From Pseudomonadales bacterium (GTDB lineage: Bacteria; Pseudomonadota; Gammaproteobacteria; Pseudomonadales; Azotimanducaceae), in contig WLWP01000001.1 in assembly GCA_012103505.1 (NCBI GenBank), positions 1,550,001 through 1,614,000 on the forward strand: a stretch of 64,000 nucleotides of DNA, in the 5' to 3' direction. Positions 8,975 through 18,886 of the stretch are shown one piece after another. The notes beneath the pieces were generated by a model. The model worked only from the letters and a program-made list of their open reading frames with translations, made no database searches and was not told the origin of the DNA. How positions within the stretch are numbered: the first letter of the stretch is position 1; each line of letters opens with the position of its first letter. Made by a program: the position numbers and the translations under genes.

Positions 8975-9069
8975 AAATTTCTCTGTCGATTAATACTCTA
9001 CGGGGCAGCGACTGTATGAGCTTTCGTGGTTCGTGTCGAGATCGATCCCATAGGTCTACGTACGAAAAA

Positions 9070-10131
9070 TTACTGTCGCTGAAGTTTGGGCTTAGTGAGG
9101 ACATGCGACTTGACCATCTTGCCAAACTCACGAGCACGCGCGTGGCGCTCAGCTATCGTCTCTGTATTGTGTCGATCTTCACGCAAGAGTTTGAAATAGC
9201 TCTCTAACCGCCTCTCTTCTAATTCACCACTTTCTATGGCGGCGCGAACAGCACAACCGGGTTCAGTTGCGTGGGCACAATCCCCAAACTTACACCCTAG
9301 AGCAAGTTCTTCGATATCTTCGAAAACCGCCTGCACTCCGGAATCAGCGTCCGTAATCTGAAACTCTCGCATCCCTGGGCTATCTAGGATCACACCCCCA
9401 CTCGGCAGCTGAAACAGTGATCTCCGTGTGGTTGTGTGACGGCCTTTGTTATCCCCTTCACGTGAGGCTTGTGTATCTTGCAGCGCTCTACCGGCCAGCG
9501 TATTGACGATAGTAGACTTACCCGCCCCAGACGATCCCAACAAGGCGATGGATTGACCAGGACCACACCAACCAGCTAGGCGTGACACGTCGTCTTCCGC
9601 CAAAGCATTTACAAGTTCAACAACAAGATCGTTACCGAGCGATTGTGTTTGCTCACGATAAATCTCGGCCTCTGCAGTCAGATCCGCTTTAGTTAGGACA
9701 ATCACTGGTTGGATATCTTCCTGTCGGACGACCGCCAGATAACGCTCAAGCCTGGCGAGACTGAAATCGGCGTTGCAGGAGGTGACAATGAAAGCCGTGT
9801 CGATGTTTGCTGCGATGGGTTGAACTTCACCACTCGGCGATCTTCTTTTAATGAGGCTGACGCGCTCGAGTAGCGCTTCAATCGATTGGGTTTCTGGTTG
9901 GATCATTATCCAATCACCCACAGTAGGCCTCTCATCAGCAGGCAAGCTGTACCAACGTCCACCCAGAACAAACTCCGTTTGTCCCTCGACATCAGGCGCG
10001 ACAATCAAACCACTCCGATGAACCTCGATGACGCGGGTGGGTACCAGCTCATCAGCAAAACCCATCGCTGCCTGGGTTAAGGCATTCTTCCAGCCCAGAT
10101 CCCCGAGTGCTGGGAGGCGATCTAGGTCCAA
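9070..10131 (-). CDS. rsgA: Ribosome small subunit-dependent GTPase A
   Basis: A circularly permuted GTPase that helps late maturation of the 30S subunit. The permuted motif order is visible: TKAD (G4, residues 147-150) precedes the P-loop GSSGAGKST (199-207) and the DSPGMRE G3 motif. The zinc-binding C-terminal domain has LGCKFGDCAHATEPGC. It has an OB-fold N-terminus and 353 residues, the usual length. The start is TTG, one base after the TAG of the GNAT gene upstream, so translation is probably coupled. Starting at TTG keeps the conserved LGW segment. Confidence 0.93.
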   Translation of the reverse strand: MDLDRLPALGDLGWKNALTQAAMGFADELVPTRVIEVHRSGLIVAPDVEGQTEFVLGGRWYSLPADERPTVGDWIMIQPETQSIEALLERVSLIKRRSPSGEVQPIAANIDTAFIVTSCNADFSLARLERYLAVVRQEDIQPVIVLTKADLTAEAEIYREQTQSLGNDLVVELVNALAEDDVSRLAGWCGPGQSIALLGSSGAGKSTIVNTLAGRALQDTQASREGDNKGRHTTTRRSLFQLPSGGVILDSPGMREFQITDADSGVQAVFEDIEELALGCKFGDCAHATEPGCAVRAAIESGELEERRLESYFKLLREDRHNTETIAERHARAREFGKMVKSHVLTKPKLQRQ

Positions 10132-10132
10132 C

Positions 10133-11368
10133 CTAAAAATCCCAGCCTAAGACAGGCGAACGCACGTGCAAGGCAGTATCTAGATCCCTAAGCAGTTCAT
10201 GTGAACCCTCAAGATCATCAGTCAACGCAAGATTTGAAGGGGCGCCAACGCCAAGTACTAAGCGAGTCATTGCGTTTATCGACGCACGCATTACTGGTAA
10301 ACCAGTCGCGCCCGGCTCGCATCGCTCCGCACTCGCGGCGGACCCTAGCTGAATACGCCAAGAACCAGTAACACCAGCTCCATCCCCATAATCCGCCAAC
10401 GGATCGGCTATGTCCGCTTCAAACGAAAATTCATCACTAGCTCCTGCAAGAGCTGCGATGCAGATTGGTAGGTCGAGGATTCGTGCCTGCCACCAAGCGA
10501 GCGAACGTATATTGCTGGCATGTTTACTGCCGCGACTGATATCTGCGTTGCGCAGGGGACGCTCAAGTAAAATCTGTAGTTGTACATCCGGCGGTTCAAT
10601 CAGCGACACAGAATAAATCTGATCAGCCAATGATCTCAACAAACCGAAGAGTTCAAGGAGTTGTTCTGGCTCCCTATAGGCGACGAATTTGAGATCATAC
10701 GGGCCGTGCGCAGGCGTCTCGCCAGGATCTAACCAAACGAAGTGCGTGAGAACCCCACTATCATCCCGATATCCCAAGCCAAAGGCATTTTCGCCAAACC
10801 CTATGTCGCCGCGATACACTTTGGCGGGATGCAATGAAACTGATCCGTGTTGGCGATATCGTTGCACTAAGCATTCGTGCATCTCTTCATAATCTTCAAC
10901 AGTGAGTCGAGCAGCAGTCCTTCTTGGCACGGGTACTGTCAAAGTTCCCGGATCGATGACGAACTCGCGTTCGTAACCACCTGTTCCAAATCCAAGCTTG
11001 TCGTAGAAACCTTGATCAAACATGCCAAGGACGGATAAACCACAGCCCTCTTCCTGGGCTCGAATCAGTTGTTGCGCCGTTAATCGCTGGGCGAACGCGC
11101 GACCACGTCCAAGATGGCTTGTTGTAACGGCAGTCACGGCAAGCATCGAGATCACACTTTCGTGGATCTGCATATCTGCGGGTACGGTGTGCACGCTACA
11201 CTCGGGCTTACCATCGACAGTAGCTAACAGCGTTTCACCCGTCGAAAAGAAATGATCCAGTTGTTGGGCGCCGTGTTCATCGTCAACCCAGCCAACTTCC
11301 TTCCATATGCGCTTGACCTCATCCAGATCGTCTTCATACACAAACTGTCGAATCTCGTAGTCGCTCAC
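10133..11368 (-). CDS. GNAT N-acetyltransferase, Eis-like
   Basis: A 411-residue protein with an N-terminal GNAT domain and a C-terminal half resembling the second GNAT and sterol-carrier-protein-like domains of Eis acetyltransferases. The acetyl-CoA binding region is seen around TAVTTSHLGRGRAFAQRL, which carries the Q/R-x-x-G-x-G/A pattern. In characterised Eis proteins the substrate is an amine on an antibiotic or a protein; here it is unknown. The GTG start is used. Its stop is one base from the rsgA start, so the two are probably cotranscribed. Confidence 0.8.
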   Translation of the reverse strand: MSDYEIRQFVYEDDLDEVKRIWKEVGWVDDEHGAQQLDHFFSTGETLLATVDGKPECSVHTVPADMQIHESVISMLAVTAVTTSHLGRGRAFAQRLTAQQLIRAQEEGCGLSVLGMFDQGFYDKLGFGTGGYEREFVIDPGTLTVPVPRRTAARLTVEDYEEMHECLVQRYRQHGSVSLHPAKVYRGDIGFGENAFGLGYRDDSGVLTHFVWLDPGETPAHGPYDLKFVAYREPEQLLELFGLLRSLADQIYSVSLIEPPDVQLQILLERPLRNADISRGSKHASNIRSLAWWQARILDLPICIAALAGASDEFSFEADIADPLADYGDGAGVTGSWRIQLGSAASAERCEPGATGLPVMRASINAMTRLVLGVGAPSNLALTDDLEGSHELLRDLDTALHVRSPVLGWDF

Positions 11369-11450
11369 GCGTTTACTGTCCTTGGTAATCGAAGTACTTG
11401 TTCAGGTTGGATATTCTGCGGCAAGCGCGAACGAGATCCAACAAATAAAA

Positions 11451-12218
11451 TCAGGCGCCTCGAATTGGCGCAGGAGGTAGCACTGGGCGGCGAACTAGAA
11501 AATCTCGCCTCTCCTCAGCCATATCGATCACTGCCTGCTTGTTCACATAGTCAGCGAGCCAAGTCAGCTGCATGCGCGTTACATTCATCAGGTCAAACTC
11601 GCCCGCCGAGTTCCGCTCTAACGCTTCTTGGGGCGTTAGCCAAATGCTGTCTACAGTCTCTTTTTCGTCGTGCTTGCCGCGTTGTTTCTCCGGAGCAGAA
11701 GCGATGAAGAATCGAGTATCGAAACGACGCGGCCGACCGATGGGAGTTACGAACCTATTATAGAAGTGCACGTGATCTACAGCGAGCTTAAGCGACTCTC
11801 GTTCACAGATGTCCAACAAGCTAACTTCGCCCTTGTGAAGCGGAACACGATATCGATCATAGTGCTCATGCACTGCGTCATCGGCGAAGGAGATCAACTC
11901 CTTGTCTTTGTATGCGAGTAAGAGACCAGCCTCTTCGAACGTCTCTCGTATTGCTGCGATCCAGAAGCCACGCCATTCGTCGCCAAGAGCGGCAACCTGG
12001 GCGGCTTGAGCTTCCGAAGGTCCATGTCGGTATGCGTCATATTTGTGCAGGTGATCATCACTATCGACTCGCCCTCCAGGAAACACATACATCCCTCCAG
12101 CGAAACTTGCCTTACTCGTTCGCTTGAGCATGAAGATTTCGTAGCTTTCTGACGCCTCACGCACCACGACAATCGTGGCCGCTGGACGGATCGGTTGAAC
12201 TGGGTCTGTCAATGTCAT
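11451..12218 (-). CDS. NUDIX hydrolase, NUDT19-like
   Basis: A NUDIX diphosphatase of 255 residues. The FPGGRVD segment is separated from the catalytic REtfEEAGLLL helix by an insertion of about 40 residues. A split NUDIX box is typical of the NUDT19/RP2 group, whose mammalian members hydrolyse CoA and acyl-CoAs. CoA turnover would suit the many acyl-CoA genes nearby, but this is inference. The ATG is at 12218. It lies just upstream of the GNAT and rsgA genes on the same strand and may lead that operon. Confidence 0.82.
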   Translation of the reverse strand: MTLTDPVQPIRPAATIVVVREASESYEIFMLKRTSKASFAGGMYVFPGGRVDSDDHLHKYDAYRHGPSEAQAAQVAALGDEWRGFWIAAIRETFEEAGLLLAYKDKELISFADDAVHEHYDRYRVPLHKGEVSLLDICERESLKLAVDHVHFYNRFVTPIGRPRRFDTRFFIASAPEKQRGKHDEKETVDSIWLTPQEALERNSAGEFDLMNVTRMQLTWLADYVNKQAVIDMAEERRDFLVRRPVLPPAPIRGA

Positions 12219-12346
12219 TACTTGGCGTCATTCCTTGGCGGAAACGTAGAAGAATACCACCTCTCTCGAGCAACTGATCCCTAGTGCACAGCCACTGGCA
12301 CACAACCCAGCCAATCAGCTAAGGTAGCCAGCTAGCGGAGGGGATT

Positions 12347-12604
12347 ATGGATAACAACAATTATTGGCGTGCGAACATTCGCCTCATGGGCATCTTGTTG
12401 ACGATTTGGTTCACGGTGTCTTTCGGGTTCGGAATCTTGTTAAAAGACTGGCTAAACGAAATTCAATTTTTCGGTTTTAAGTTTGGTTTTTGGTGGGCTC
12501 AGCAAGGCTCCATTTACGTCTTCATCATTCTGATCTTTGTTTACACCGCCATGATGCGTCGGATTGACAAAGAGCACGGTGTTTCCGATGAGGATGACGA
12601 ATAG
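12347..12604 (+). CDS. DUF4212 small symporter subunit
   Basis: An 85-residue membrane protein with two helices (about residues 9-30 and 45-68), an N-terminal YWRANIRLMG and a charged C-terminus. DUF4212 proteins are found next to VC_2705-type sodium:solute symporters and are thought to be their small subunit. AGGGG lies eight bases before the ATG. The TAG stop overlaps the GTG start of the symporter gene by one base (TAGTG), consistent with coupled synthesis of the two subunits. Confidence 0.9.
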   Translation: MDNNNYWRANIRLMGILLTIWFTVSFGFGILLKDWLNEIQFFGFKFGFWWAQQGSIYVFIILIFVYTAMMRRIDKEHGVSDEDDE

Positions 12605-14376
12605 TGGACGCGCAAAACCTCACCTATCTATTTGTTTTTGCTACATTTTCTCTATACATAGGCATTGCGATTTGGAGTCGCGCCGGTTCCACCAAGGAAT
12701 TCTATGTCGCTGGTGGTGGCGTTCACCCTATAGCGAACGGCATGGCAACTGCAGCAGATTGGATGAGCGCTGCCTCCTTTATCTCGATGGCTGGGATCAT
12801 CGCCTTTATGGGTTACGACGGCACGGTCTATCTCATGGGCTGGACCGGCGGCTATGTCATCCTTGCGCTTCTCCTTGCGCCCTATTTGCGTAAGTTCGGT
12901 GAATTTACCGTCCCTGATTTCATTGGCACGCGATATTACTCAAGCACCGCGAGGATCGTTGCGGTTATTTGCCTCATCATTATCTCGTTTACCTATATTG
13001 CCGGTCAGATGCGTGGCGTCGGCATTGTCTTCTCTCAGTTCTTGAACATACCTATCACTTGGGGCGTGATTGTTGGCATGGCAGTGGTCTTTATGTACGC
13101 CGTCCTCGGTGGCATGAAAGGCATCACCTACACCCAAGTTGCCCAGTACTGCGTTTTGATATTTGCCTATCTCGTACCGGCGATCTTCATCTCGATCATG
13201 ATCACGGGTGTGCCCATACCTCAATTGGGTCTGGGCGCTGAAGTGCTCGACGGCTCGGGGCTTTCTGTGCTGCAAAAACTGGACACCACCCTGGTTGAAT
13301 TGGGATTTGCCCCATACACAGACGGTGCTAAATCGACTATCGACGTGTTCGCGATCACTATGGCCTTGATGATCGGGACCGCCGGGCTACCCCACGTGAT
13401 CGTGAGGTTTTTTACGGTACCGAAGGTCTCAGACGCGCGTAAGAGTGCCGGTTACGCACTGCTCTTCATCGCCATTCTCTACACCACCGCCCCGGCTGTT
13501 GGCGCCTTCGCTCGTTTGAACTTTGTCGAGACTGTGCACAACACCCCTTACACTGAAGTTGCTGGTTGGTTTAAGAGCTGGGAGGACATCGGCTTAATCG
13601 GCTGGGAAGACAAAAACCAGGACGGTCGTATTCAGTACCACCCAGGCGCCCCATTTGCCGGTAAACCAGAATACAACGAAGCTCGCAATGCAGATGGATC
13701 ACGTGACGTCACGAATCTGCCAACCGCTAACCAAAACGAAGTCTATGTGGATCGTGACATCATGGTATTGGCGAACCCCGAGATTGCTGCGTTACCGGCT
13801 TGGGTGATTGCACTCGTTGCGGCAGGCGGACTGGCAGCGGCGCTATCGACTGCTGCCGGACTGTTACTCGTGATATCGAGTTCAGTCTCACACGATCTCC
13901 TCAAGAAAACGTTCTCCAAGGGATTAAGCGACAAACGAGAGCTGCTCTACGCCCGAATCAGTGCGGCAACAGCAATCGTGATTGCCGGTTACTTTGGCAT
14001 CTTTCCATTCGGCTTTGTAGCGCAGGTGGTCGCTTTCGCCTTCGGCTTAGCAGCAGCCAGTCTATTCCCTGCAATACTGCTGGGGATCTTTGATAAACGG
14101 ACAAATAGTCTTGGCGCGATTACTGGCATGGTCGTTGGCTTGTTATTCACGTTTTACTACATCGTGTACTTCAAGTTTATCGCACCGGAATTTAATACGG
14201 CAGAGCATTGGTGGTTTGGGATATCGCCCGAAGGTATTGGGATGATCGGAGCGATTCTCAATTTCGCAGTTGCGATGACGATATCGCGACTAACGAAGCC
14301 TGTGCCGGATAAAGTCCTTGAGCTGATAGAGAATATTCGGGTACCGCGTGGTGTTGAGACGCCACACGACCACTAG
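12604..14376 (+). CDS. Sodium:solute symporter (VC_2705 family)
   Basis: A 590-residue inner-membrane transporter of the SSS family with about 13 helices. It resembles acetate/pyruvate-type permeases: FYVAGGGVHPIANGMATAADWMSAASF near the N-terminus, the GGMKGITYTQ SSS motif, and a mid-protein insert rich in polar residues (about 330-390, KSWEDIGLIGWEDKNQDGRIQY). The substrate is likely a short organic acid, by family analogy with ActP. The GTG start is coupled to the DUF4212 gene. An inverted-repeat element lies 13 bases after the stop and may act in transcription termination. Confidence 0.9.
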   Translation: MDAQNLTYLFVFATFSLYIGIAIWSRAGSTKEFYVAGGGVHPIANGMATAADWMSAASFISMAGIIAFMGYDGTVYLMGWTGGYVILALLLAPYLRKFGEFTVPDFIGTRYYSSTARIVAVICLIIISFTYIAGQMRGVGIVFSQFLNIPITWGVIVGMAVVFMYAVLGGMKGITYTQVAQYCVLIFAYLVPAIFISIMITGVPIPQLGLGAEVLDGSGLSVLQKLDTTLVELGFAPYTDGAKSTIDVFAITMALMIGTAGLPHVIVRFFTVPKVSDARKSAGYALLFIAILYTTAPAVGAFARLNFVETVHNTPYTEVAGWFKSWEDIGLIGWEDKNQDGRIQYHPGAPFAGKPEYNEARNADGSRDVTNLPTANQNEVYVDRDIMVLANPEIAALPAWVIALVAAGGLAAALSTAAGLLLVISSSVSHDLLKKTFSKGLSDKRELLYARISAATAIVIAGYFGIFPFGFVAQVVAFAFGLAAASLFPAILLGIFDKRTNSLGAITGMVVGLLFTFYYIVYFKFIAPEFNTAEHWWFGISPEGIGMIGAILNFAVAMTISRLTKPVPDKVLELIENIRVPRGVETPHDH

Positions 14377-14388
14377 CTCGGTCTAGTT

Positions 14389-14447
14389 AGTGTCTGTCCA
14401 TGCGCTCGAACTGTCCTGCCAAAAAGAGGAGTTCCTGGACGGACACT
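14389..14447 (-). repeat. Short inverted-repeat element (MITE-like), copy 1
   Basis: A 59-bp element with terminal inverted repeats AGTGTCTGTCC and GGACGGACACT. Read on the minus strand it aligns over its first 51 bases with the element at 18686-18833 (about 40 of 51 identical by eye), sharing GGAACTCC/GAAACTCC, TTTTTGG and TTCGAGCGCATGGA, then jumps to the far terminus. It therefore appears to be an internally deleted copy. It sits between convergent genes and can form a hairpin. No transposase is present. Confidence 0.8.
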
Positions 14448-14452
14448 AGTCA

Positions 14453-15073
14453 CTACGGGTTATTGCTGACTGCTGGGCGAGCTGAGACTTCAGCGTGCCA
14501 CCGCCAGAGGTGATCTAGGCCATCCTCTGGTTTGAGATCGACCAGTCGCGTGGCGAAATCGATCGCAGTCACGAGCGATATATCGGCAACGGTATAGCGC
14601 TCTCCAGCAACATACTGATCGTCAGCAAACTCTCGATTCAATCGCTCGTAGTATCGGTTGACGTTCTTGTCACTCGCCTCTTTCGCGCCAGGCACAAGGT
14701 CGAAAATCTTCATAGACTGGACGATGGGACCGTTGACCCAGCTTGTACCGATCTGAGTCCACAGTTCGAGCTCAATCTGACGGTTACGTGATTCAATGAA
14801 TCCAAGTTCATATGCATCTCGTCCAAAAAGGTTCGGTTCGGGTTGTATTGCTTCTAGATAACGTGAGATTGCAACAGACTCAGGAATGCACCGACCATCG
14901 TCTAGCTCCAATACTGGAATTTTTCCGCTAGGGTTTTTAGCGAGAAACGATTCAGTTTTGTGTTCACGCTGGGCCATGTCACAAGGCACCAACTCTAGAT
15001 CGATCTCCTTCTCATCCGCAAAAATCTTAACGCGACGCGGATTCGGTGCTCCGGCGTAATCATATAGCTTCAT
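14453..15073 (-). CDS. Glutathione S-transferase family protein
   Basis: A 206-residue cytosolic GST. The N-terminal thioredoxin-like domain has LYDYAGAPNPRRVKIFADEKEI and the substrate-binding segment NPSGKIPVLELDDGRCIPES with the ES pair that binds glutathione. The C-terminal helical domain includes VAGERYTVADISLVTAIDFA with the conserved N-capping aspartate. The ATG is at 15073. The stop codon lies six bases from the inverted-repeat element. The particular conjugation or isomerisation substrate is not identifiable. Confidence 0.88.
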   Translation of the reverse strand: MKLYDYAGAPNPRRVKIFADEKEIDLELVPCDMAQREHKTESFLAKNPSGKIPVLELDDGRCIPESVAISRYLEAIQPEPNLFGRDAYELGFIESRNRQIELELWTQIGTSWVNGPIVQSMKIFDLVPGAKEASDKNVNRYYERLNREFADDQYVAGERYTVADISLVTAIDFATRLVDLKPEDGLDHLWRWHAEVSARPAVSNNP

Positions 15074-15133
15074 CTGTGAGAGCCTTTTTGGTAATTATGT
15101 TGGGCTACTTGTTTCGATCCGTGCGCTGTATCG

Positions 15134-17326
15134 TTATCCCCCGAACTTGGCTTTCGCCTCTCGGCGGCGCGCGTGTAAGACGGGTTCCGTATAACCGCTA
15201 GGTTGAACCATGCCCTTAAAAATCAAATCGCATGCTGCTTGGAAGGCAACACTGTCATCAAAGCTTGGCGCCATATCTCGGTAGTCGGCATCACCTGCAT
15301 TTTGCTGATCCACCACTGCCGCCATGCGTTCCAGGGTTTCTCGAACCTGTTCTTCCGAGCAGGTGCCGTGATGCAACCAATTCGCAATATGCTGGCTGGA
15401 AATGCGCAGGGTCGCTCGATCCTCCATCAAACCTACGTCATTGATATCGGGTACTTTCGAACAACCAACCCCTTGATCAACCCATCGAACCACATAGCCA
15501 AGGATACCTTGTGCATTGTTGTCCAATTCCGCCTGAACATCTGAAGCCGACAAATTCTCCCCCGCAAGCAATGGAATGCGGAGAATCTCATCACCACTCG
15601 CAGCTGTGCGCTGTTCAATCTGTGTCTGCATCGCCGCAACACTGACCTCGTGGTAGTGCAACGCGTGCAATGTGGCTGCCGTCGGAGAAGGTACCCAAGC
15701 TGTGTTCGCACCTGCCTTCGGATGCCCAACTTTAGCCTCTAGCATCTCTGCCATTTCATCTGGCTTTGGCCACATGCCTTTACCAATCTGCGCTCTACCT
15801 CTAAAGCCCGTCGCAAGCCCCACATCGACGTTGGAGTCTTCATAAGCGAGGATCCAAGGCTGTTGCTTGATCACTTCTTTCCGCAGTACCGGTCCCGCTT
15901 CCATACTGGTATGGATCTCGTCCCCTGTGCGATCTAAGAATCCGGTATTGATAAACACGATTCTATTTCGAGCCTCAGCCACACAAGCTTTCAAGTTAAT
16001 CGAGGTCCGTCGCTCCTCGTCCATAACGCCCACTTTAAGTGTGTTTCGAGTTAGCCCTAACGTATCTTCGATGCGGTCAAACAAGGAAACAGCGAGGGCA
16101 ACTTCTTCTGGCCCATGCATCTTCGGTTTAACGATATAGACGGAACCCGCTCGGCTATTTTTTACTCGGCTCTTGCCAAGTAAGTCATGCATCGCGGCAA
16201 GTGATGTAACAAACCCATCCAGAAACCCTTCGGGAATTTCGTTACCTTCACCATCAAGTACGGCGTCGGTCGTCATTAAGTGACCGACATTGCGAACCAA
16301 CATAACCGAGCGACCGTGTAGAACGAGTTCTTGGCCACGTGTATCGGTGTAAATTCGATCGTCATTGAGCGCTCGGACTATCTCTCGACCGCCTTTTTCC
16401 ATGCGCTCTTCAAGCTTGCCATTCATCAATCCGAGCCAATTGCCATAGACGACGCTCTTATCCTCAGCGTCGACGGCGGCGACTGAGTCTTCGCAATCTT
16501 GAATGGTTGTGACTGCTGACTCCAATACAACATCCTTCACACCGGCTGGGTGTACCGCGCCAACTGGATCATTACTATCTAATTGAATATCTAGATGTAA
16601 GCCATTGTGTTTTAAAAGAATAGAAGAGGGGTTTTCCTCATCGATATAGCCGACGAACTGACTCTCATCCACTAAGCTCGTGTTGCCGCCGTTGTTTAAT
16701 ATCGCACGTAGATGACGTTGTCCTTCGCTATCCGCACCGATCCCATAGGCCGTAACCTCGGTGTGACTGGCGCCAGATAAAGGCACGATCTGATCTAAAT
16801 ACTCGGCGACTTTCGCAACGACAAGCTCACCGCGCGCAGGGTTATAACTGCTGCCTTTTTCGCGCCCAGGTTCCTCTGGCAGAATGTCAGTACCATAAAA
16901 AGCATCGTACAGACTTCCCCAGCGTGCATTCGCTGCGTTGAGTGAAAATCGCGCATTCATGACGGGCACCACAAGCTGTGGACCAGCCATCTGGGCTATC
17001 TCTTCATCGACGTTTTCAGTTTGAATTGAGAAATCATCTGGCTCTGGCAAGAGATAACCAATCTCTTGTAGGAACGCCTTATATTCACTGGCATTGAGCT
17101 GCTGCCCGCGCCTTTCGAGGTGGTACGTATCGATTTGCTTCTGCAGTTCATCCCGCTTGGCGAGTAACTGTTTGTTCACGGGACCAAGTTCTGCCAAGCA
17201 GTCCTCAAGTCCACGCCAGAAAGTATCGAGCTCGACGCCCGTGCCAGGCAAAATCTGCTCGGCTACCAAATCATCCAATACTTGAGCAACCTGCAAGCTG
17301 CCACGCTGAATTCTAGTCTGCGCCAC
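15134..17326 (-). CDS. glcB: Malate synthase G
   Basis: The glyoxylate-cycle enzyme that condenses glyoxylate with acetyl-CoA to malate. The 730 residues fit isoform G (about 720-730), not the shorter A form. Recognisable segments are [33 protein letters not shown], the [29 protein letters not shown] block and MEERMEKGG. The GTG start at 17326 gives the family N-terminus ([17 protein letters not shown]). It stands as a single gene with its own promoter-like sequence and supports growth on two-carbon units from the acyl-CoA pathways around it. Confidence 0.96.
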   Translation of the reverse strand: MAQTRIQRGSLQVAQVLDDLVAEQILPGTGVELDTFWRGLEDCLAELGPVNKQLLAKRDELQKQIDTYHLERRGQQLNASEYKAFLQEIGYLLPEPDDFSIQTENVDEEIAQMAGPQLVVPVMNARFSLNAANARWGSLYDAFYGTDILPEEPGREKGSSYNPARGELVVAKVAEYLDQIVPLSGASHTEVTAYGIGADSEGQRHLRAILNNGGNTSLVDESQFVGYIDEENPSSILLKHNGLHLDIQLDSNDPVGAVHPAGVKDVVLESAVTTIQDCEDSVAAVDAEDKSVVYGNWLGLMNGKLEERMEKGGREIVRALNDDRIYTDTRGQELVLHGRSVMLVRNVGHLMTTDAVLDGEGNEIPEGFLDGFVTSLAAMHDLLGKSRVKNSRAGSVYIVKPKMHGPEEVALAVSLFDRIEDTLGLTRNTLKVGVMDEERRTSINLKACVAEARNRIVFINTGFLDRTGDEIHTSMEAGPVLRKEVIKQQPWILAYEDSNVDVGLATGFRGRAQIGKGMWPKPDEMAEMLEAKVGHPKAGANTAWVPSPTAATLHALHYHEVSVAAMQTQIEQRTAASGDEILRIPLLAGENLSASDVQAELDNNAQGILGYVVRWVDQGVGCSKVPDINDVGLMEDRATLRISSQHIANWLHHGTCSEEQVRETLERMAAVVDQQNAGDADYRDMAPSFDDSVAFQAACDLIFKGMVQPSGYTEPVLHARRREAKAKFGG

Positions 17327-17358
17327 GTCCGCATCACCCCAAATTAAAATCGCGCGGC

Positions 17359-17413
17359 ATTATAACGAAATCCCATAGGGAATAGATGCATAGAATACAT
17401 TCCTGCTAGGAAT
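17359..17413 (-). promoter_or_regulatory. Promoter and operator-like palindrome for glcB
   Basis: On the minus strand a perfect TATAAT (-10, bases 17364-17359) lies about 33 bases before the glcB start codon. Just upstream are two palindromes: TCCCATAGGGA (17371-17381), and ATTCCT-GCT-AGGAAT (17399-17413). No good -35 match was found at 16-18 bases, so activation by a bound regulator is possible. This is sequence inference only. Confidence 0.4.
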
Positions 17414-17447
17414 CAAGGCTCGAGCAAAGTGCGAAGGCGCCTAGCCG

Positions 17448-18650
17448 CTACAAGCCAAGTACGACCTTCGCGACAATGTTCTTCTGAACTTCCTTGGCAC
17501 CACCAAAAATTGAAGCCGCTCGGCTATTGATCATTCTTGGTGTAACGGTTTCAGCATAGTCTGGACCGACCCAATCTTCTGTAAAGCCGTTCAGCGAAAT
17601 CTTGTTCGCGTGAGGGACTCCATAGTAGTGGACCGCTTCCATCTTAAGCATATTTAGCGCTTGGGAAATTTCAACAGAGGTGTTCTTGGCGAGCGAAGAC
17701 CCTGCACCGGGTGATCCGCCTTTGGTGAGCGCTTCGAGCGTACGCAGCTCCTGAAAACGCAACGACTCATTCAAAATTTCAAGCTCTGACAATCGACTCG
17801 CAAAACCTTCGTCATCCATGAGTGCCGAGGCGCCATCTTTCTCCCGACTGGCAATCACCTTGAGGTCACGGATCGATTCATCGATGCCAGGCGTAGCGCC
17901 ACCGCCGCCCCTTTCAAATTCCAAGAGATACTTAGCAACTGTCCAGCCTTCATTCTCGGGACCCACGCGATTGGCCTGCGGTACTCGCACATCGTCGAAG
18001 AAAACTTGATTCACTTCGTGGTCGTCAGCAATCGTGATTATCGGTTCAACCGTGATTCCAGGCGTATCCATGGGAATGAGCAGAAAAGTGATCCCGATTT
18101 GGGGCTTTACGTTCGGATCGGTTCGTACCAAACAGAATATGTGATCCGCAAACTGCGCATGTGTCGTCCAAATCTTAGTGCCGTTCACCACATAGTCATC
18201 GCCATCTTTGACTGCGGCAGTCTTCAGGCTGGAGAGATCCGAACCCGATCCTGGTTCCGAATAACCCTGGCACCAATAATGCTCACCAGAGAGCATCTTA
18301 GGCAGGTATTCCGCTTTCTGCTCATCAGTACCATAGCGAAAGATCACCGGCGTGAGCATCCGCAAACCAAGGGGAATCAAACCTGGAGCATGCGCCTTCG
18401 CACACTCCTGCCCCCATATATACTTTTGCGTCACGGTCCATTCTGTGCCGCCGTGTTCACCTGGCCAAGCTGGAACGGCCCAGCCCTTACCTACCAGAAT
18501 TTCCTGCCATGCCATGGCGACATCTTTATCGGCAAACACGGTAGTGGTCCGCTCTGCATCACGCCTTAGTTCTGGCGAGAGTTTTTCTTTTAGAAACGTT
18601 TGCACCTCGGTACGAAAAGTTTCGTCCTCAGCAGAAAATTCAATGTTCAT
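17448..18650 (-). CDS. Acyl-CoA dehydrogenase
   Basis: A second cytoplasmic FAD acyl-CoA dehydrogenase, 400 residues, related to the one at 1500-2684 (shared YSEPGSGSDLSSLKTAAVKDGDDYVVNGTKIWTTHAQFADHIFCLVRTDP arrangement in the middle domain). The C-terminal segment SIFGGAKEVQKNIVAKVVLGL carries the dimer-contact helix. The ATG at 18650 has a GGGAG site. It belongs to the same long-N-terminus branch often seen in steroid, terpene and cyclic-acid catabolism, which would fit the oxygenases nearby, but the substrate is not determined. The 148-bp inverted-repeat element lies just upstream. Confidence 0.9.
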   Translation of the reverse strand: MNIEFSAEDETFRTEVQTFLKEKLSPELRRDAERTTTVFADKDVAMAWQEILVGKGWAVPAWPGEHGGTEWTVTQKYIWGQECAKAHAPGLIPLGLRMLTPVIFRYGTDEQKAEYLPKMLSGEHYWCQGYSEPGSGSDLSSLKTAAVKDGDDYVVNGTKIWTTHAQFADHIFCLVRTDPNVKPQIGITFLLIPMDTPGITVEPIITIADDHEVNQVFFDDVRVPQANRVGPENEGWTVAKYLLEFERGGGGATPGIDESIRDLKVIASREKDGASALMDDEGFASRLSELEILNESLRFQELRTLEALTKGGSPGAGSSLAKNTSVEISQALNMLKMEAVHYYGVPHANKISLNGFTEDWVGPDYAETVTPRMINSRAASIFGGAKEVQKNIVAKVVLGL

Positions 18651-18685
18651 CGAGCTCCCAGCAATGTGCGATGATTACGATAATG

Positions 18686-18833
18686 AGTGGCCATCCGGAA
18701 ACTCCCGTTTTTGGTTGGGCACTTCGAGCGCATGGATAGCGCGAGCCAAAACCCCTGTTTTGGGGTTTTGCGAGGTTTTCGCGAGAAAACCGACGGTAAG
18801 AAATGGCACGGATGCCATTTCTGGACAGGCACT
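18686..18833 (+). repeat. Structured inverted-repeat element (MITE-like), copy 2
   Basis: A 148-bp non-coding element bounded by AGTGGCCATCC and GGACAGGCACT, imperfect terminal inverted repeats. Inside are three strong hairpins: AAAACCCC/GGGGTTTT (18748-18769), GGTTTTC-GCGA-GAAAACC (18774-18791) and GAAATGGCA-CGGA-TGCCATTTC (18800-18821). An outer TTTTTGG/CCAAAA pairing encloses the first third. The first 51 bases match the element at 14389-14447. The design suggests a miniature mobile or REP-like element with a cruciform fold. Confidence 0.8.
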
Positions 18834-18886
18834 AATCAAGAGGTCACTTTGACCCAGCACTCAAGTTTAACGATTCCGGAGGATCC

